A stretch of DNA of 64,000 nucleotides, taken from positions 21,441,925-21,505,924 of the forward strand of contig NC_132878.1 in the NCBI RefSeq assembly GCF_030463535.1. Reading direction: 5' to 3'. Within the stretch, counting starts at the first letter, position 1, and every line of letters begins with the position of its first letter. The DNA comes from Salminus brasiliensis. Taxonomy: Eukaryota; Chordata; Actinopteri; Characiformes; Bryconidae. The position numbers and the translations under genes are program-made. Under the pieces are notes generated by a model. That model did not search any database and was not told the origin of the DNA. It saw nothing but the letters and a program-made list of their open reading frames with translations. Positions 48,101 through 60,010 of this stretch are shown in pieces.

Positions 48101-51100
48101 TTGACCACCTCCGCCAAGCCTGAGTACTGCTCACAGAGATACAGAGCCTTCATATGAACTACTGGCAACTTCAGGACTTTAGTTTACAGGACAGATGTAA
48201 ATATGTAAATACACAAAATACATGAGTTCTCCCTTCAAATGCATATCAATATCTTTATTTACTTTAAAGGGCCCACATCCTACATTTTCCCCCTGAGGTC
48301 CAGTCATAACATTTGTTTGGTTTAAGGATTTTACATCAACTTCTTTAAGCCTTTTGAAGGTTCTTTACACTTACACACTCTACTCATTTTAGCACATTGT
48401 TTTTAAGCGTGTACGCCCAGTTTATTATGAATATATTTCTGTTCTGATTGGCTACCTTTTACGGTGCCTCATTAAAAAAGGCAGTCCAGGTCGAAACATA
48501 ATATCACATAATATCACAGAAGAATATGACGTGAATAAATTCAGAACAGGCTGCTTTTGCAGCTTCATTGCATAGATGAAACCTTAAAGGGCCCATATTA
48601 TAAAATATTCCTGTATTTTTTGATTTCCTCCCCTTATGATTTTGATGTGATTTTAGTCACCAAAAGCAATCATATTTTACATGACCACTTCAATTTCTGT
48701 CTATTGGAAGTAACGTGGCTGCTTGTGCTACTGTGCTTTTAAGAATGGTATATGGAAATGCCTTATGACTAATCGTTGGCTGTCCTGTTTTGTGTCTTAT
48801 TTAAAAAGCAGCCCCAGCTACAACACTCCTTATAATGCCACTGGCAATGGGTGAAGCTAATCTGTGGTAGGATGAATAGGTGGATACATGTAAGTGAGGT
48901 TATAATGGGCTAATTTTGCAGCTGCAGTTAGTTTCCGACTAGACTGTATGGGCTGGGGAGTGAACAGTACATCTTGAAACATTAACAAATTTTACTGAAT
49001 GCTTGCTATAAAGAAAAGATGGGAACAATTAGATTTTCCATTATATGAAACCTTTATTATTTTCAGATTTTGAAATAACAGGACCTGTAAAACTGCTGCA
49101 CCATTAGCTATATTTAAGATCACCCTCTGGCATAAATTAACTAGCCCAAGTTTAATAATTCTTTACTGGACAAATGTAAATATGTACACAAAATACTTTT
49201 CACACAAAGTATCTTTTTTCTTTTCCTTTTTCTCATATATTTGCTGCTGCACTGTTGTGAGGGCTATAGGAAATGCTGTATGTCTTTTATGTTGGTGCAA
49301 CACACTTTAGAATGATCACCCAGTCACATATATGAACAAATGGGAAGTTCAGTAATTGTTTATGGGACAGAAAAATAATCTGTAAATACACAAAACACCT
49401 GAGTCATAGGGTTTTTTCTTTAGATACCTGATCCTGTCTTTGTTTCTTTTCATTTTTATCCTCATATTGCAATTATAGTTTCAGAGAGGGGCACAACCTA
49501 ACATGGGTATATATATATATATATATTTATGTATTTGTGTGGTTATGTAGTTAAAAGGTTATTTTATTTTTCTCATAGCATTATCATCTGTGAATATCCA
49601 CAGCAATTGAACAAATATATACTTTTTTTCAGATTTACACTGAAGACCATAAGACAGTTTTTGTTTGTACTGTAAAATGAAGTGTTTTTGATTAATGATC
49701 TGTGTGTATATGTCATAGAATTGACTCTTGGTGAATGTAAAATGCATAATTTTTATGTCAATGATTTTACAAAGAACTCACAGTGAGAGCTAGCCAGGCT
49801 TAAAGTACATCCTGCACATGGTTAGGTCAAAACAGTATTGCAGTGAAGCCTCCCCAAAAATTGAACAGAAGAGAAGCCAATTTCCACATATAAATGTACA
49901 AATTTGGGATCTTTTGCTGCACAGAATAAACAGAAGAGGTACTGTAGATGGCAGGAAAAAAATGGATGTCAGTTTTATCGTGCAGATATTTGCTGTTGTA
50001 TTGTTTGTGGTAAAAATGTATGCTTTTTCACTAATCATTATTTTCAAGCAGATATGTTCATGTATTTAGTTTTGGAAGATTGTCTGGTGAACTGTTCATA
50101 AACAGTAGATGCTGGAAACAAACGTTTTATAGCAGAGGTGTGCAGGTTGTGTCTCACTCAAATTTGTTAAAAGTATTTAGCAATATGTGTTAGGTTGTGC
50201 CCTGTCATTTATTCATGTTCAATGACATGAATGAACTAATGCCAAGACCAATGTGATGTGTACTAATGTGATTATGTATGGGACAGATGTGTAAATGTGT
50301 AAATACACAAAATAGGTTTGTCTTTGTATAAAAACCAGTATTTTCATTTGATTTCATTAGATTTTTTCTACATAAAAATAATTCTACATTTTTCTACATA
50401 TGGATATAATAGGATAAGCACTTGCTGTAAGGTAGTTAATGATCTGTATGAGAAATATATCCTTTGTTTTTATGCAGCATACTTTGAAATCTTATAATAT
50501 TTTCAGCCAATTTCATCTATAAAAATAGCTGTCCTTTACACTATGTAAACATGAAAAATGGACAAAATAGAAATTATCCAACATTACATGGAATAAAATT
50601 GTGTTACCTGAATGTGCAGTAAATGTAACATTGTTTCTTCCTTCATAAAAAACATGTCTCTTTCTGAGGTTTAAGGCTTTTTTACACAGTGGTAAGTACC
50701 AGTATGTACATTAAACAATAAGGCTATTGCTCATCATTTCTAATACAAAGTGGCATAAATAATAAATGCATAAATATGTAAATAAGCAGCATATACACCA
50801 TTTACACTCATGTGTAGACATATACACATGTTTTCCTTAGATTTTAGTTTTTTTATAATTTTTTCTTCCACATATTGTTCTATATCTTGATCTATACGAA
50901 TTGCTGCAGTGTAATGAAACACAGCTTTTGTTTGTTGCCAAGGACGTTTGGTTACTTTTTTTCTTACTATAGGTTTCAGTCATACATCAAACAACAAAAG
51001 ATTATCTTATTGACTTACAGTGAATAAACAGATTCATAACAAAAAAAAAATCCATATTCCTGTATATATTTTTTAGTTGAATTCAACCAGCAGCCAAATA

Positions 51101-51360
51101 TATATTTAGATAATTTATTGTGGATTATATCGTTTGAACAAGACAGTGATGAAAAGCACAAGCTTGAGTTTCAAAAACAATACACCCTATTTGTAAAATC
51201 AGTATTTCATATGTTTCTATAGCGTTTTTTGGTATAGATAGTCTTGTTCATTTTTATGCTTTTATTTTTTCAAAAACAAATTAGTTAACTTAGCAAGTAA
51301 CCTGCTAGCTCTGTATGTCTTAAATTTGATCTTCCTACTGGACAATAAAAGCTACATTCA
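48101..51360 (+). other. hepacam: Probable hepacam 3' UTR and downstream sequence
   Basis: AT-rich and without coding signals. Candidate polyadenylation signals (AATAAA) lie near 50593 and 51346. Two family B repeats are inserted at 48263-48560 and 48588-48980. Six TGTAAATA motifs (48196, 48204, 49175, 49381, 50298, 50777) match the Pumilio response element. Transcript length is unproven. Confidence 0.45.
48263..48980. repeat. Family B dispersed repeats, two copies
   Basis: The copies start with aaagggcccacatcctacat (48267) and aaagggcccatattataaaa (48585), and contain tctgttctgattggc and gtgaagctaatctgtggtag blocks shared with 34830-35240. Confidence 0.65.
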
Positions 51361-51375
51361 AGCAATCATCGTCGT

Positions 51376-51388
51376 CCCCCCCCCCCCC
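51376..51388. repeat. C13 homopolymer
   Basis: An uninterrupted run of 13 C in AT-rich sequence, just past the last candidate hepacam polyadenylation signal. Confidence 0.95.
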
Positions 51389-51399
51389 AACACCACCCC

Positions 51400-53212
51400 A
51401 TAGCTCCAGTTATAAAACCAGTATGTCATTTTTGTTTATGAAACTGTCAGCGGGTTCAGAAAAGAGGTTCATAGCAGTCATTGCTACTCTCCACATTCAG
51501 AAAAATGTTCCCTATTGGGGTTATATGAAATATTCAATATTTAACTCATGATTACAATATCAAATATAAAATAATATAAATATTGCTAGTTTAAATTTGC
51601 TGATCTTTTTTTGTCTTTCTGTTAACTCATCATGTACAGCATGACACTTATGCTGAATTCTCTGTTATGTGGTCCTGGTTGATATTGGTCAGACCAACAC
51701 AATAGGATCTGGACATTTAACTTTTACACTCTGCCTGTGGGACATTTTCTGCCATTTTCCAGTCATGCCCTTCTTATAAAAGGTTTAGTTATCCCCAAAT
51801 CTTTAAAAAGCTCTTCCCACCTTCATTATACATGAATAGGAGACTTGTAGACTTTCTCGTTGTGTGAGTAGACATCTTTACAACAGATTCAGCTTATACA
51901 AATACAGCTTATTTTTATCTTCACTTTTTACTGAAGACTGAATACTGTACATTTCAATGTCTTGAGATAGGAAAGGATTTTTACAACATATTCTGCTGTT
52001 ATTAATCATGGCACACTGAACATTATGTAAGTTTGCTGGGGAAATACAGTTCATGCCATTCTCTCTCGGCGAGAATGCTCTTGCTGAATCATACAAAGGG
52101 GACAGTGGGCTCCTTGTTGTTAGTAGACACAGCCACTGAGAGCGTGCATTGTGCAGAGAACGGACAGCCCTCGTGTTGATTCATTCCCATACATAAATGT
52201 ATAAGCCAGAGATGGTAACAGAAATAGCCAACAGAAAGTAATGGGACATCGCATAAGATTAACAGAAGGTTGACTGCTCCTATAGACGACATATGTTTGT
52301 TTGTTTGTTTTTTCAGAATCAGGATGAAAACAGAAACCATTGATTTGACAGTCACCATGCCGTCAGCTTTTAACCTGCAGAAAGATTTTTACATCATTTC
52401 ACCATCCAGGTCTGGTATCAAGGGTGGCCAGGCCTTTGTCCTGAGAAGCCCAAGTACCTTTTTGTTTGTTTTGGCCAAACATTCTTACACCACCTCCACC
52501 AGCCTGGACTGCTGAGAGCATGGATGTTGTCATGCTGTTATCAAATTCTGTGGCCTCTGCAGAAATCAAGATTTATCAGACCAGGCTGTTTTTTCCAGTC
52601 TTTCATTTTTCAAGGTATTACAAAGACTAGCATAGCTAGATAAACACACACAGCAGCGACCCAACTACTTTACAGCAAGCATTCCCTCAGTTTGGTAGGT
52701 AGAAGTGTTTGGCAGGAGCCAAAAGAAGGAGGAGCCTGGACTGGACAGATGACTGTTGTGCATAAAAATTCAGGAGATCAGCAGATACAGATACACTCAA
52801 ACCAGCTCTTCTGGCACTTAAAATCACTGAGGTCACATTCGTCCTCATTCTGATGGTTGTTGTGAACTGGAACTGGAGAGTGTATAGACTGATTTCCTGT
52901 TTACAAACATTACTGGGTACGAGCGCAGCCAAGGGGACAAAAGCGCTTTGGGAAAATTGCTGTCAGATTGTAGTGTGTTGTACAGTAGACTTCATCAAGC
53001 TTAAAAATGAGAAAACTGCTGAATTCCAGCCCTTCAAGACCAGAACTCATGACCTCTGGCTTAGAACAACCGCATCCGAAAAGCAATCAAGTTTCCAAAT
53101 GGGCTGGTGGCTTCATACTTTCTGTTTTCCCCAGAAACAAATGTTCTACAACAGTTCCACCGAAGGTACCCTCAACTCTTCATCCATCCAAAGCACCAAT
53201 AATACAACCCCA
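51400..53212. other. Intergenic region between hepacam and ccdc15, first part
   Basis: No credible exons or strong repeats are seen. The open frames around 52089-53250 overlap one another on both strands and show no domain. Confidence 0.45.
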
Positions 53213-53607
53213 ATTTTAATGAAGTTGGGACGTTTTGTAAAACATAAATAAAAACAGAATATGATGATTTGCAAATCATTTTAAACCTATATTCAATTGA
53301 AAACACTACAAAGACAAGATATTTAATGTTCAAACTGATAAACTTTATTGTGTTTTGCCTGCAACACTTTGCAAAAACGTTGGGACAGGGGCAACAAAAG
53401 ACTGGGAATGGAATGCTCAAAAAACACCTGTTTGAAACAGTCCACAGGTGTACAGGTTAATTGGAAACTGGTGAGTGTCATGATTGGAAATAAAGGGAGT
53501 ATTGCTACACCCCTTAAATGTATTGCCGAATAGAACAATCGTTCACAAGGAAAGATGGGGCAAGGTTCACCACTTTGTGAACAACTGCGTGAGCAAATAG
53601 GGTTGTA
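53213..53607. mobile_element. TIR element of the acaacccc...gttgggac type, about 395 bp
   Basis: The left end tacaaccccaattttaatga then agttgggac and the right end aaatagggttgta are short inverted repeats with TA. Internal tgtttgaaacagtccacagg and gttcacaaggaaagatgggg match a DNA-transposon-like repeat common in teleosts. No intact protein. Confidence 0.7.
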
Positions 53608-53989
53608 CGTCAAGGCTAAACTGAGCTCTCACTTCAATCACATGGCCAGTTCAACCTAGACCTCCCAGAGCCTGTGGTCTCTGCCAGGCCAGAAAGACCA
53701 AGCAGCAACTGAAGGTGGCTCTAGTAAAGGTCTGGCAAATCTGGCAAAGGTAGGAAACTAGATAGAAAGGGGTATTTAATTGATAATACTTTATAATTAT
53801 GTCAGTGTGTCCAATTGCCTTTACACATTTGAAAATAGAGTATGTAAAAATGGCAGTAAATGCAACATTCTTGTCAAAACCCCTTGAATTAAAGCTGACC
53901 ATCTACACATCTACAGCTACATCTTGATTGTTTCATTTCAAATTCACTGGGGTGATGTAGAGGTAACAAGAACTTCCCATTTTGTACAA

Positions 53990-54260
53990 AGTTGTGGATA
54001 TCTTGTGAGCTAGTTTGAAGAACACCGCTTGGTTCCAGATTTCTTCTCAATGCCCCCACCCAGTGCATGTGTTTTTTAATGAATACAGTGAAGAAAAAAC
54101 ATTCATACAAAAACCACTTCGCTCTGTATGAGTGTTATTCGTATTTATTCTAATATTAGTGTTTTACTGAACACATAAACACTTACAGTCCAGATAAGGA
54201 GTGTATTCATTTTAAGGTTTACCACTGCCTTAAACATTTGCACAGTACTGTGTATTTATA
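53990..54260. repeat. Dispersed repeat, pair with 36840-37110
   Basis: See the partner: gatatcttgtgagctagttt and tgcccccacccagtgcatg are shared blocks. The right side (aaacatttgcacagtactgt) again looks like a transposon end. Confidence 0.55.
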
Positions 54261-55106
54261 GCTGACCCAGCTTAGTCAACAATATTTCTGGTGGTGACTA
54301 CGGTGGTCGTTAAACTTTCGGCAGGGTACAGTACTGTGTAAACATCCATTCAATGATTTCAAGAGATAGATTAGAAATATTAATCTTCTTCTTAGAAGCA
54401 TGTAAAAAAAAAAACAGGAGTAAAAAAATTCTATCTAACAACCAAGCAAGATGTCTGTATACCATTTAAAGTACCCCATCAGATAAACAGCACTAGGTTT
54501 CATCTTTGAGACAGAGGAGAAAATCAATAGAGGTAAGAATGTATTGCTTCAGATCTGGAGAAAAACAGACAACTCAACACTGTGGCTCTGAAAGGATGTG
54601 GAACTGATCAGGAAGCTCTTACTAAGAAAAACAAACACAAGCAGCCGGTGTTCTCAGTACAACAGGCTGATCTCAGAGTCCAGACCTTGGCTTTATTGAA
54701 TTTTTTTGGGAGGAAATCAAAACTCAAAAGCTAGTTTTAAAAGGAGGGACGCCTGCTTACCTCTTGTTTATGTGTTTGGATGGTGAGAAGCAGAAACCTC
54801 ATAAGACTCCTGAGACTGAACTTTGGAGTTGTGTAAAATCTCCCTAAATATTTCCGCAGAAAAACTAAAAATTGAATCTGAAAATAATGAGATATGTAAC
54901 AAATGCATTGGTGGATGTAGTAAATACTGTCATTTCTTTGACAATTTCTACTGTCAATTTCTGTTTCTTTTCTACAGCTGAAAAATAAAAATGGGGGAAA
55001 AAAACAATGGCCATTTTTTTAATTGATAAAGTGATTTCTAACATAATATTAAAACAGAATAATAAAAAAATTATATAATTTGGCTCTTAATTAATGTTAC
55101 AAATTA

Positions 55107-55225
55107 ATTTTAGGAGTCTTGCTCGAGGACTCTTATCGGTGTAGTGTTGTGTGTTCGTCCAACCGGGGAACTGAACCTGTCTATAGGAAGGGCAGAGTTC
55201 CCTACTATACTACACCAACAGCACA
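55107..55225. repeat. Dispersed repeat, pair with 32490-32610
   Basis: Contains gaggactcttatcggtgtag, accggggaactgaacc and ctactatactacacca. Followed by a short (AC)n at 55279-55298. Confidence 0.55.
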
Positions 55226-55469
55226 TTTTCTGATTTTGTTCAGTTCATATATTAATCAATATACTACACTTACAAAAAAAACACACACACACACACACTA
55301 CCAAAATAGCCAGATGAGGATAAAATACAGACCGGTTCATCTTTCTATTTTACAGTGAATTTAGGCAGGAACTAACGTGCAGCAGCTGCTGTTCACCCCT
55401 AGGACAACGTATATGAAGCCGAGCACAAGAGGCGGGTTTAATGCTAGCTTCTTATTTGAACGGCATCAA

Positions 55470-55620
55470 AACGGACCAATTAAAACTCAGGAGTTCCACA
55501 AACAGCCAATAGAATTTACTAATGGGCGGGGACATATGGTTGCGAAGCTTGCGGCGTCACTGTCAACAAAGTTTCGAATCGGTGAGAGCGGACAGGGAGT
55601 AGAAGAGGAGAGGGTAGTTT
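55470..55620 (+). promoter_or_regulatory. ccdc15: Probable ccdc15 promoter: two CCAAT boxes and a GC box
   Basis: ccaat at 55476-55480 and 55506-55510 are 30 bp apart, and gggcgggg is at 55524-55531. The arrangement fits a TATA-less housekeeping-type promoter. The start codon is about 300 bp downstream; transcription probably begins near 55560-55600. Confidence 0.55.
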
Positions 55621-55831
55621 TTTAGGGAGGTTTACCTGTTAAAATGCCTCTAAAATCACAGTGCGTGGATCTTTTACTGAGGGTAAAGTCAATTGTTGGG
55701 TAAAATAAGCAAGAGTAAATAATACAGGTCGCCATGAGCTTGTCGAAATGTCAGTAGCTTAGACGGCAGGTCAGTAAGTGGCGGTTGAACTAGCGAGGTA
55801 GCGAGCTAGCTACCTTTAACGTTACTGCAGC

Positions 55832-56014
55832 ATGAGTGAGCAAAGACAGGCCCGAAAGGCCTCTAGAGGACTAACCAGTCGAGTGAAAGATGGGGGGAAG
55901 ACGCTCAGCTCAAGAAGGCTTAGAGAAATCAAGGTTTTGGCAGAGAGGAACCCCCCTGTGGTGCCAGTGGGTGTCTGGGTGGAGACTGGAGCCGAGTGGC
56001 AGGAGCACCCAGCG
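55832..56014 (+). CDS. ccdc15: ccdc15 exon 1: conserved N-terminus
   Basis: 61 codons from ATG (MSEQRQARKASRGL) to CCAGCG|GTGAGA, phase 0. It holds VLAERNPPVVPVGVWVE. Confidence 0.92.
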
Positions 56015-59000
56015 GTGAGAAGCCCAGACGTCCCTTACATGTCTCAGTTATTTGTATATCTTCACTTCCACGCAAGACCTTCTGTCTCCACTCCCTTCTG
56101 TCTTGTGTTGTTTTTCAGCTTTTGACACTGTGAATCTGTGTTGACTCCCATTTAAAGTTAGAAAGTTTCAGAAAAGATAGCTAGCATTTTGGAGAGACAC
56201 TAGCTAGCTAAATGTCCACTTTTTGTGGACCCCTCTTCTAATGAATGCATTTAGCCATGTTAAGTTTTTTAAGATGTGCAAGTGCGCACACACAGCTTGC
56301 CTAGTGCGTGTAAAGAAGTATTGCCAATAGAACAGGGCTCTCTGGAACAGCAGATACACATGAACCTATTGGCACCATACCTAATGCCAGGCGTGGGCTA
56401 GAGGGGTATAAACCCCACCAGCATTGAGCTGTGGAGCTGGTTTCTCTAAAATGATGGTGCTCCATCCAATACTTTAGGGATGAGGTGGGTGGTGATCATC
56501 CAACACCCTGACCTCACTAACATTCTTGTTGCTAAATGCAATCAAATCCTCACAGCAGTGCTCAAAAATCTAGTAGAAAGCCCTCTCTGAACAGTAGATG
56601 CAGTTACTCCAACAAAAGCAGGATAAACTCCTTGATTTTGGAAGAATCAGTGATTGAGCAGGTGTCCCTAATACTAATACTCATATTGTGTTTGTGGTTT
56701 TTGAATGACAGTGATGATATAAGATGGAGTTAAAGACATAATGTTACTATGAACAATAATGTATGAACAAAAGGTTATCGTTATTCATCATCCTGTCACT
56801 GTTAATGGCAGCGCCCCCTTCTGGCATTTTCCCTTTTGATTACAGTTAAAGGGAATAGTTTGAAGACGTGTTTAAACCCCATGTTTTGTCCATAAGCTTC
56901 AATTATTAGCTACATTGACCTTGTAGCTTCAGTACAGAAGTAAAGAAATTTTAAATTTAATTGAAAGGCTTAAATGACCTGGGACATATCTTGGCTGGTT
57001 GACCACATTTGTGTCAATATGAACACTACTTAAACGTCATTCCCCATCAGTTAATTATTCTATAGATCAGCTTTTGTCCATTCTGTGACCAGTCAGTGAA
57101 TTGAGTTTGTCTTTACGGTAGGTTCGTGCCAGGATCACTGAGGAGATCTATGAAGAGGAGCGCAGGGAGAAGGAGGAGAGCCTACAGCGTTTTCAGGAGG
57201 CAGTGCGCAGGCGGGTGTCCCGGCAGACCCAGCTTCGCAAACAACAGCAGCTACAGAGGTCATACGAAACGGTAAAGCCTGGATGACTCAGAGGGAGCAG
57301 TTCACTTATACACAGTCAAGGGACCTAAAGGTTTTGTGACTTTACAAAAAATTTATGTGTTTAGGAAATTAAATGTTAAAAGCTTTGTAATACTCCTGCT
57401 GAACCAGAGAATTACCTGACGAGTTGAATTTTCTGTGTTTGAGGTGAGAAACACCATGAACTCTTCACCATGCTTCTGTAAAGTTTCCCTGGTCTCAGTT
57501 CCTACATGCCCTGCACTTCACTGTTTGCAACTTTATTCTCCTGAACATGACTTTGACCTTTTATTTGCATTCATAGGTGCAAACAAACACTTACTTATGT
57601 AGAAAAATGTATTTCCTTCATTAGTTTTGCTCTGTTGTCTGTATTTAATAGAAAACTATTTGTATACAGTGTTAGAAATCATATACAGTTGTTTATTTGA
57701 GATTATTCAATGCTGACTGAAGCATCTGTATGCACTATGATAATTGCTCTACATGAGCTTTAGTTGATTGAAGCATATTTCCAGTGCAAATCAGAGCTTT
57801 TTTCATTAAAAACTACTTTTTCTATTTGTAATTGCAGCTTTACTTAGGATGAGCATCTAAAAGTAGACTATTATCAAATACTTCAAATACTACAGGAATA
57901 AACACACAGCTGACATGTCATACTGTATGAGTGTGTGCTGTTTCAGGCTAGATCTGTTACAGAATTGGTTAAGATCATTGTCTTAATCGACCAGCATTAT
58001 TGGCTGATATTGACATTATACTGATACCCATAGATAATAAATCTGCCTCTTTAACTAAAGATAGTGGGATGTTAAAAAACACAGTTTGTTTTCTGATAAA
58101 CCGTTGCTACATTTGCCCTACTCAAATACTTAGCCAGCCTGGCATTGATGGTGGATAGAATGCACCAGGCAGGTTTCTTAGGACATGATTATGTTGATCA
58201 GAGGATGATGGGTTCCCCTTTTGAGGCTTGGTTCCTCTCAAGGTTTCATCCATTTGCTTTGATAGTTTTTATTTATAACCGCTGGTTTCGAGGCTTTCTT
58301 GCCACTTGCAACTGGCTTATTCAAAAGAGGCTCAGACTGGCTTTCTGTAAAGCTGCTTTGAGACAATACAGGTCCTGAAGACAGCTTTACAAATAAATTT
58401 GAATTGAATTTGAATTTGAATGATGACTGGCCAATTTTCATCCAATACATCTTCCAATATAGCTACACTTGTATATGTGTACACTGTGTGCTTGTAGTTA
58501 TTAAATAAAAAATAAAAATAAGAAATTAAACAAACTATTTATGCCTGTTCCATTAGCTAGCACAAATAATGTAAAGATAAAATATATGTAAAGAGTACTT
58601 ACACATGAACTGTTTCCCTCAATTTTATTTTTGTTGTGTAAATGCAAATCAGTGTAAAAAAAAATGCACAGTGCGTATTCTACTCTGTGAATTTTAAATT
58701 TGTGAATTATAAATGACGTTTAAAAAGTTGCATGGGTACATTCAGATGCCTTAATGTGATACAGGATCGTTTGGTTCACTGTCCCCCCCCCAGGCTGAAA
58801 GGGAATGTAGAATGGTCCAGCAGAGCAATAATGCAGCCTGTCGCTTCACACCTCAAATGAGCCTGTTCCCACCCTGGCCACAAGGGGAGCTAACCATCTG
58901 CAGCCCCAACTCACGCTCAGCTAGGGCTCTAGAGGCTGAGATCCTCAGTACTGATAACAGTCATCAGGTAAGGCCTGGGATTAAGATAAACTGGGGAAAA

Positions 59001-59955
59001 AATTAAAAGAAAGTGGAACATAGTTTGTGTCCATTCCATAAGGAAGACATTATGCTGTTTGCTTTCAGTTCTCTGATTATTTAAATATTATTCTGCTTTG
59101 CTTTCACAGCTTGGCAAAGTGATAAAGCAAGTGAGACATCGACTGGCCGCCTGTCAAACTGTGCGAGACGGGGAGGAGTTATCAGAGCTTCCAGGGGGAA
59201 TATGGAAGGTGTGACCAAAAGAGATGTGTTCAATTGTCTATTAACCCTTTAAAATGTTGGAGTATGTGGGTCTTACTTCAGTTCCTCATTATCATGAATA
59301 CATTAGTTAACTAATACATTAGTTTCATAATAGATACAAGAAACATCTTACATAAGTCTAATATGAATAAATAATGGGTTTAAAGACAAGGGATTAATCT
59401 AGTCCTGATGACATTTTTCTATATGTACACTAGTGTTAACACTCTGACTAATTATTCATAGCAGACGCCCGTGTTACATGCCAGGAGGGTACCTGAGGAT
59501 GACAAGGAAACTGAAGAAGAGCAAGAGAATGAAAATGGACTTGGAGAGGAAGAAGAGATTTCGTTAGCGGGGCAGCATGATCGGCCACTTCACGCTAGCA
59601 AAACAGTGACTTTTCAGAATGACATAGTAAGAGAGTTAGTTGAACTCTGTTTTATAAAGGCAATACAGTTGCATGCAAAAGTTTGAGCACCCTTACTGTA
59701 GGGTTACTGTAAAAGTGGACTTGATTTCCAAAAAATCAAATAACAAACAAAGAAAAGATCCCAAAGTAAATGCTTGGACGCCCCTCATGTTTAGTATTTG
59801 TGAATAAACGTATTAGAGTAAAATCCAGACAATGTAACCTTTCATGCTAATTGGAAGAAAAGACAATTCGAGTAGGATGTTGCAGATACTTTCTCAGTAG
59901 AGGTGGGTGTACAGTTTAGTACACCCTTTCATATGTATATATTTTTATATATATA

Positions 59956-60010
<55 letters not shown>

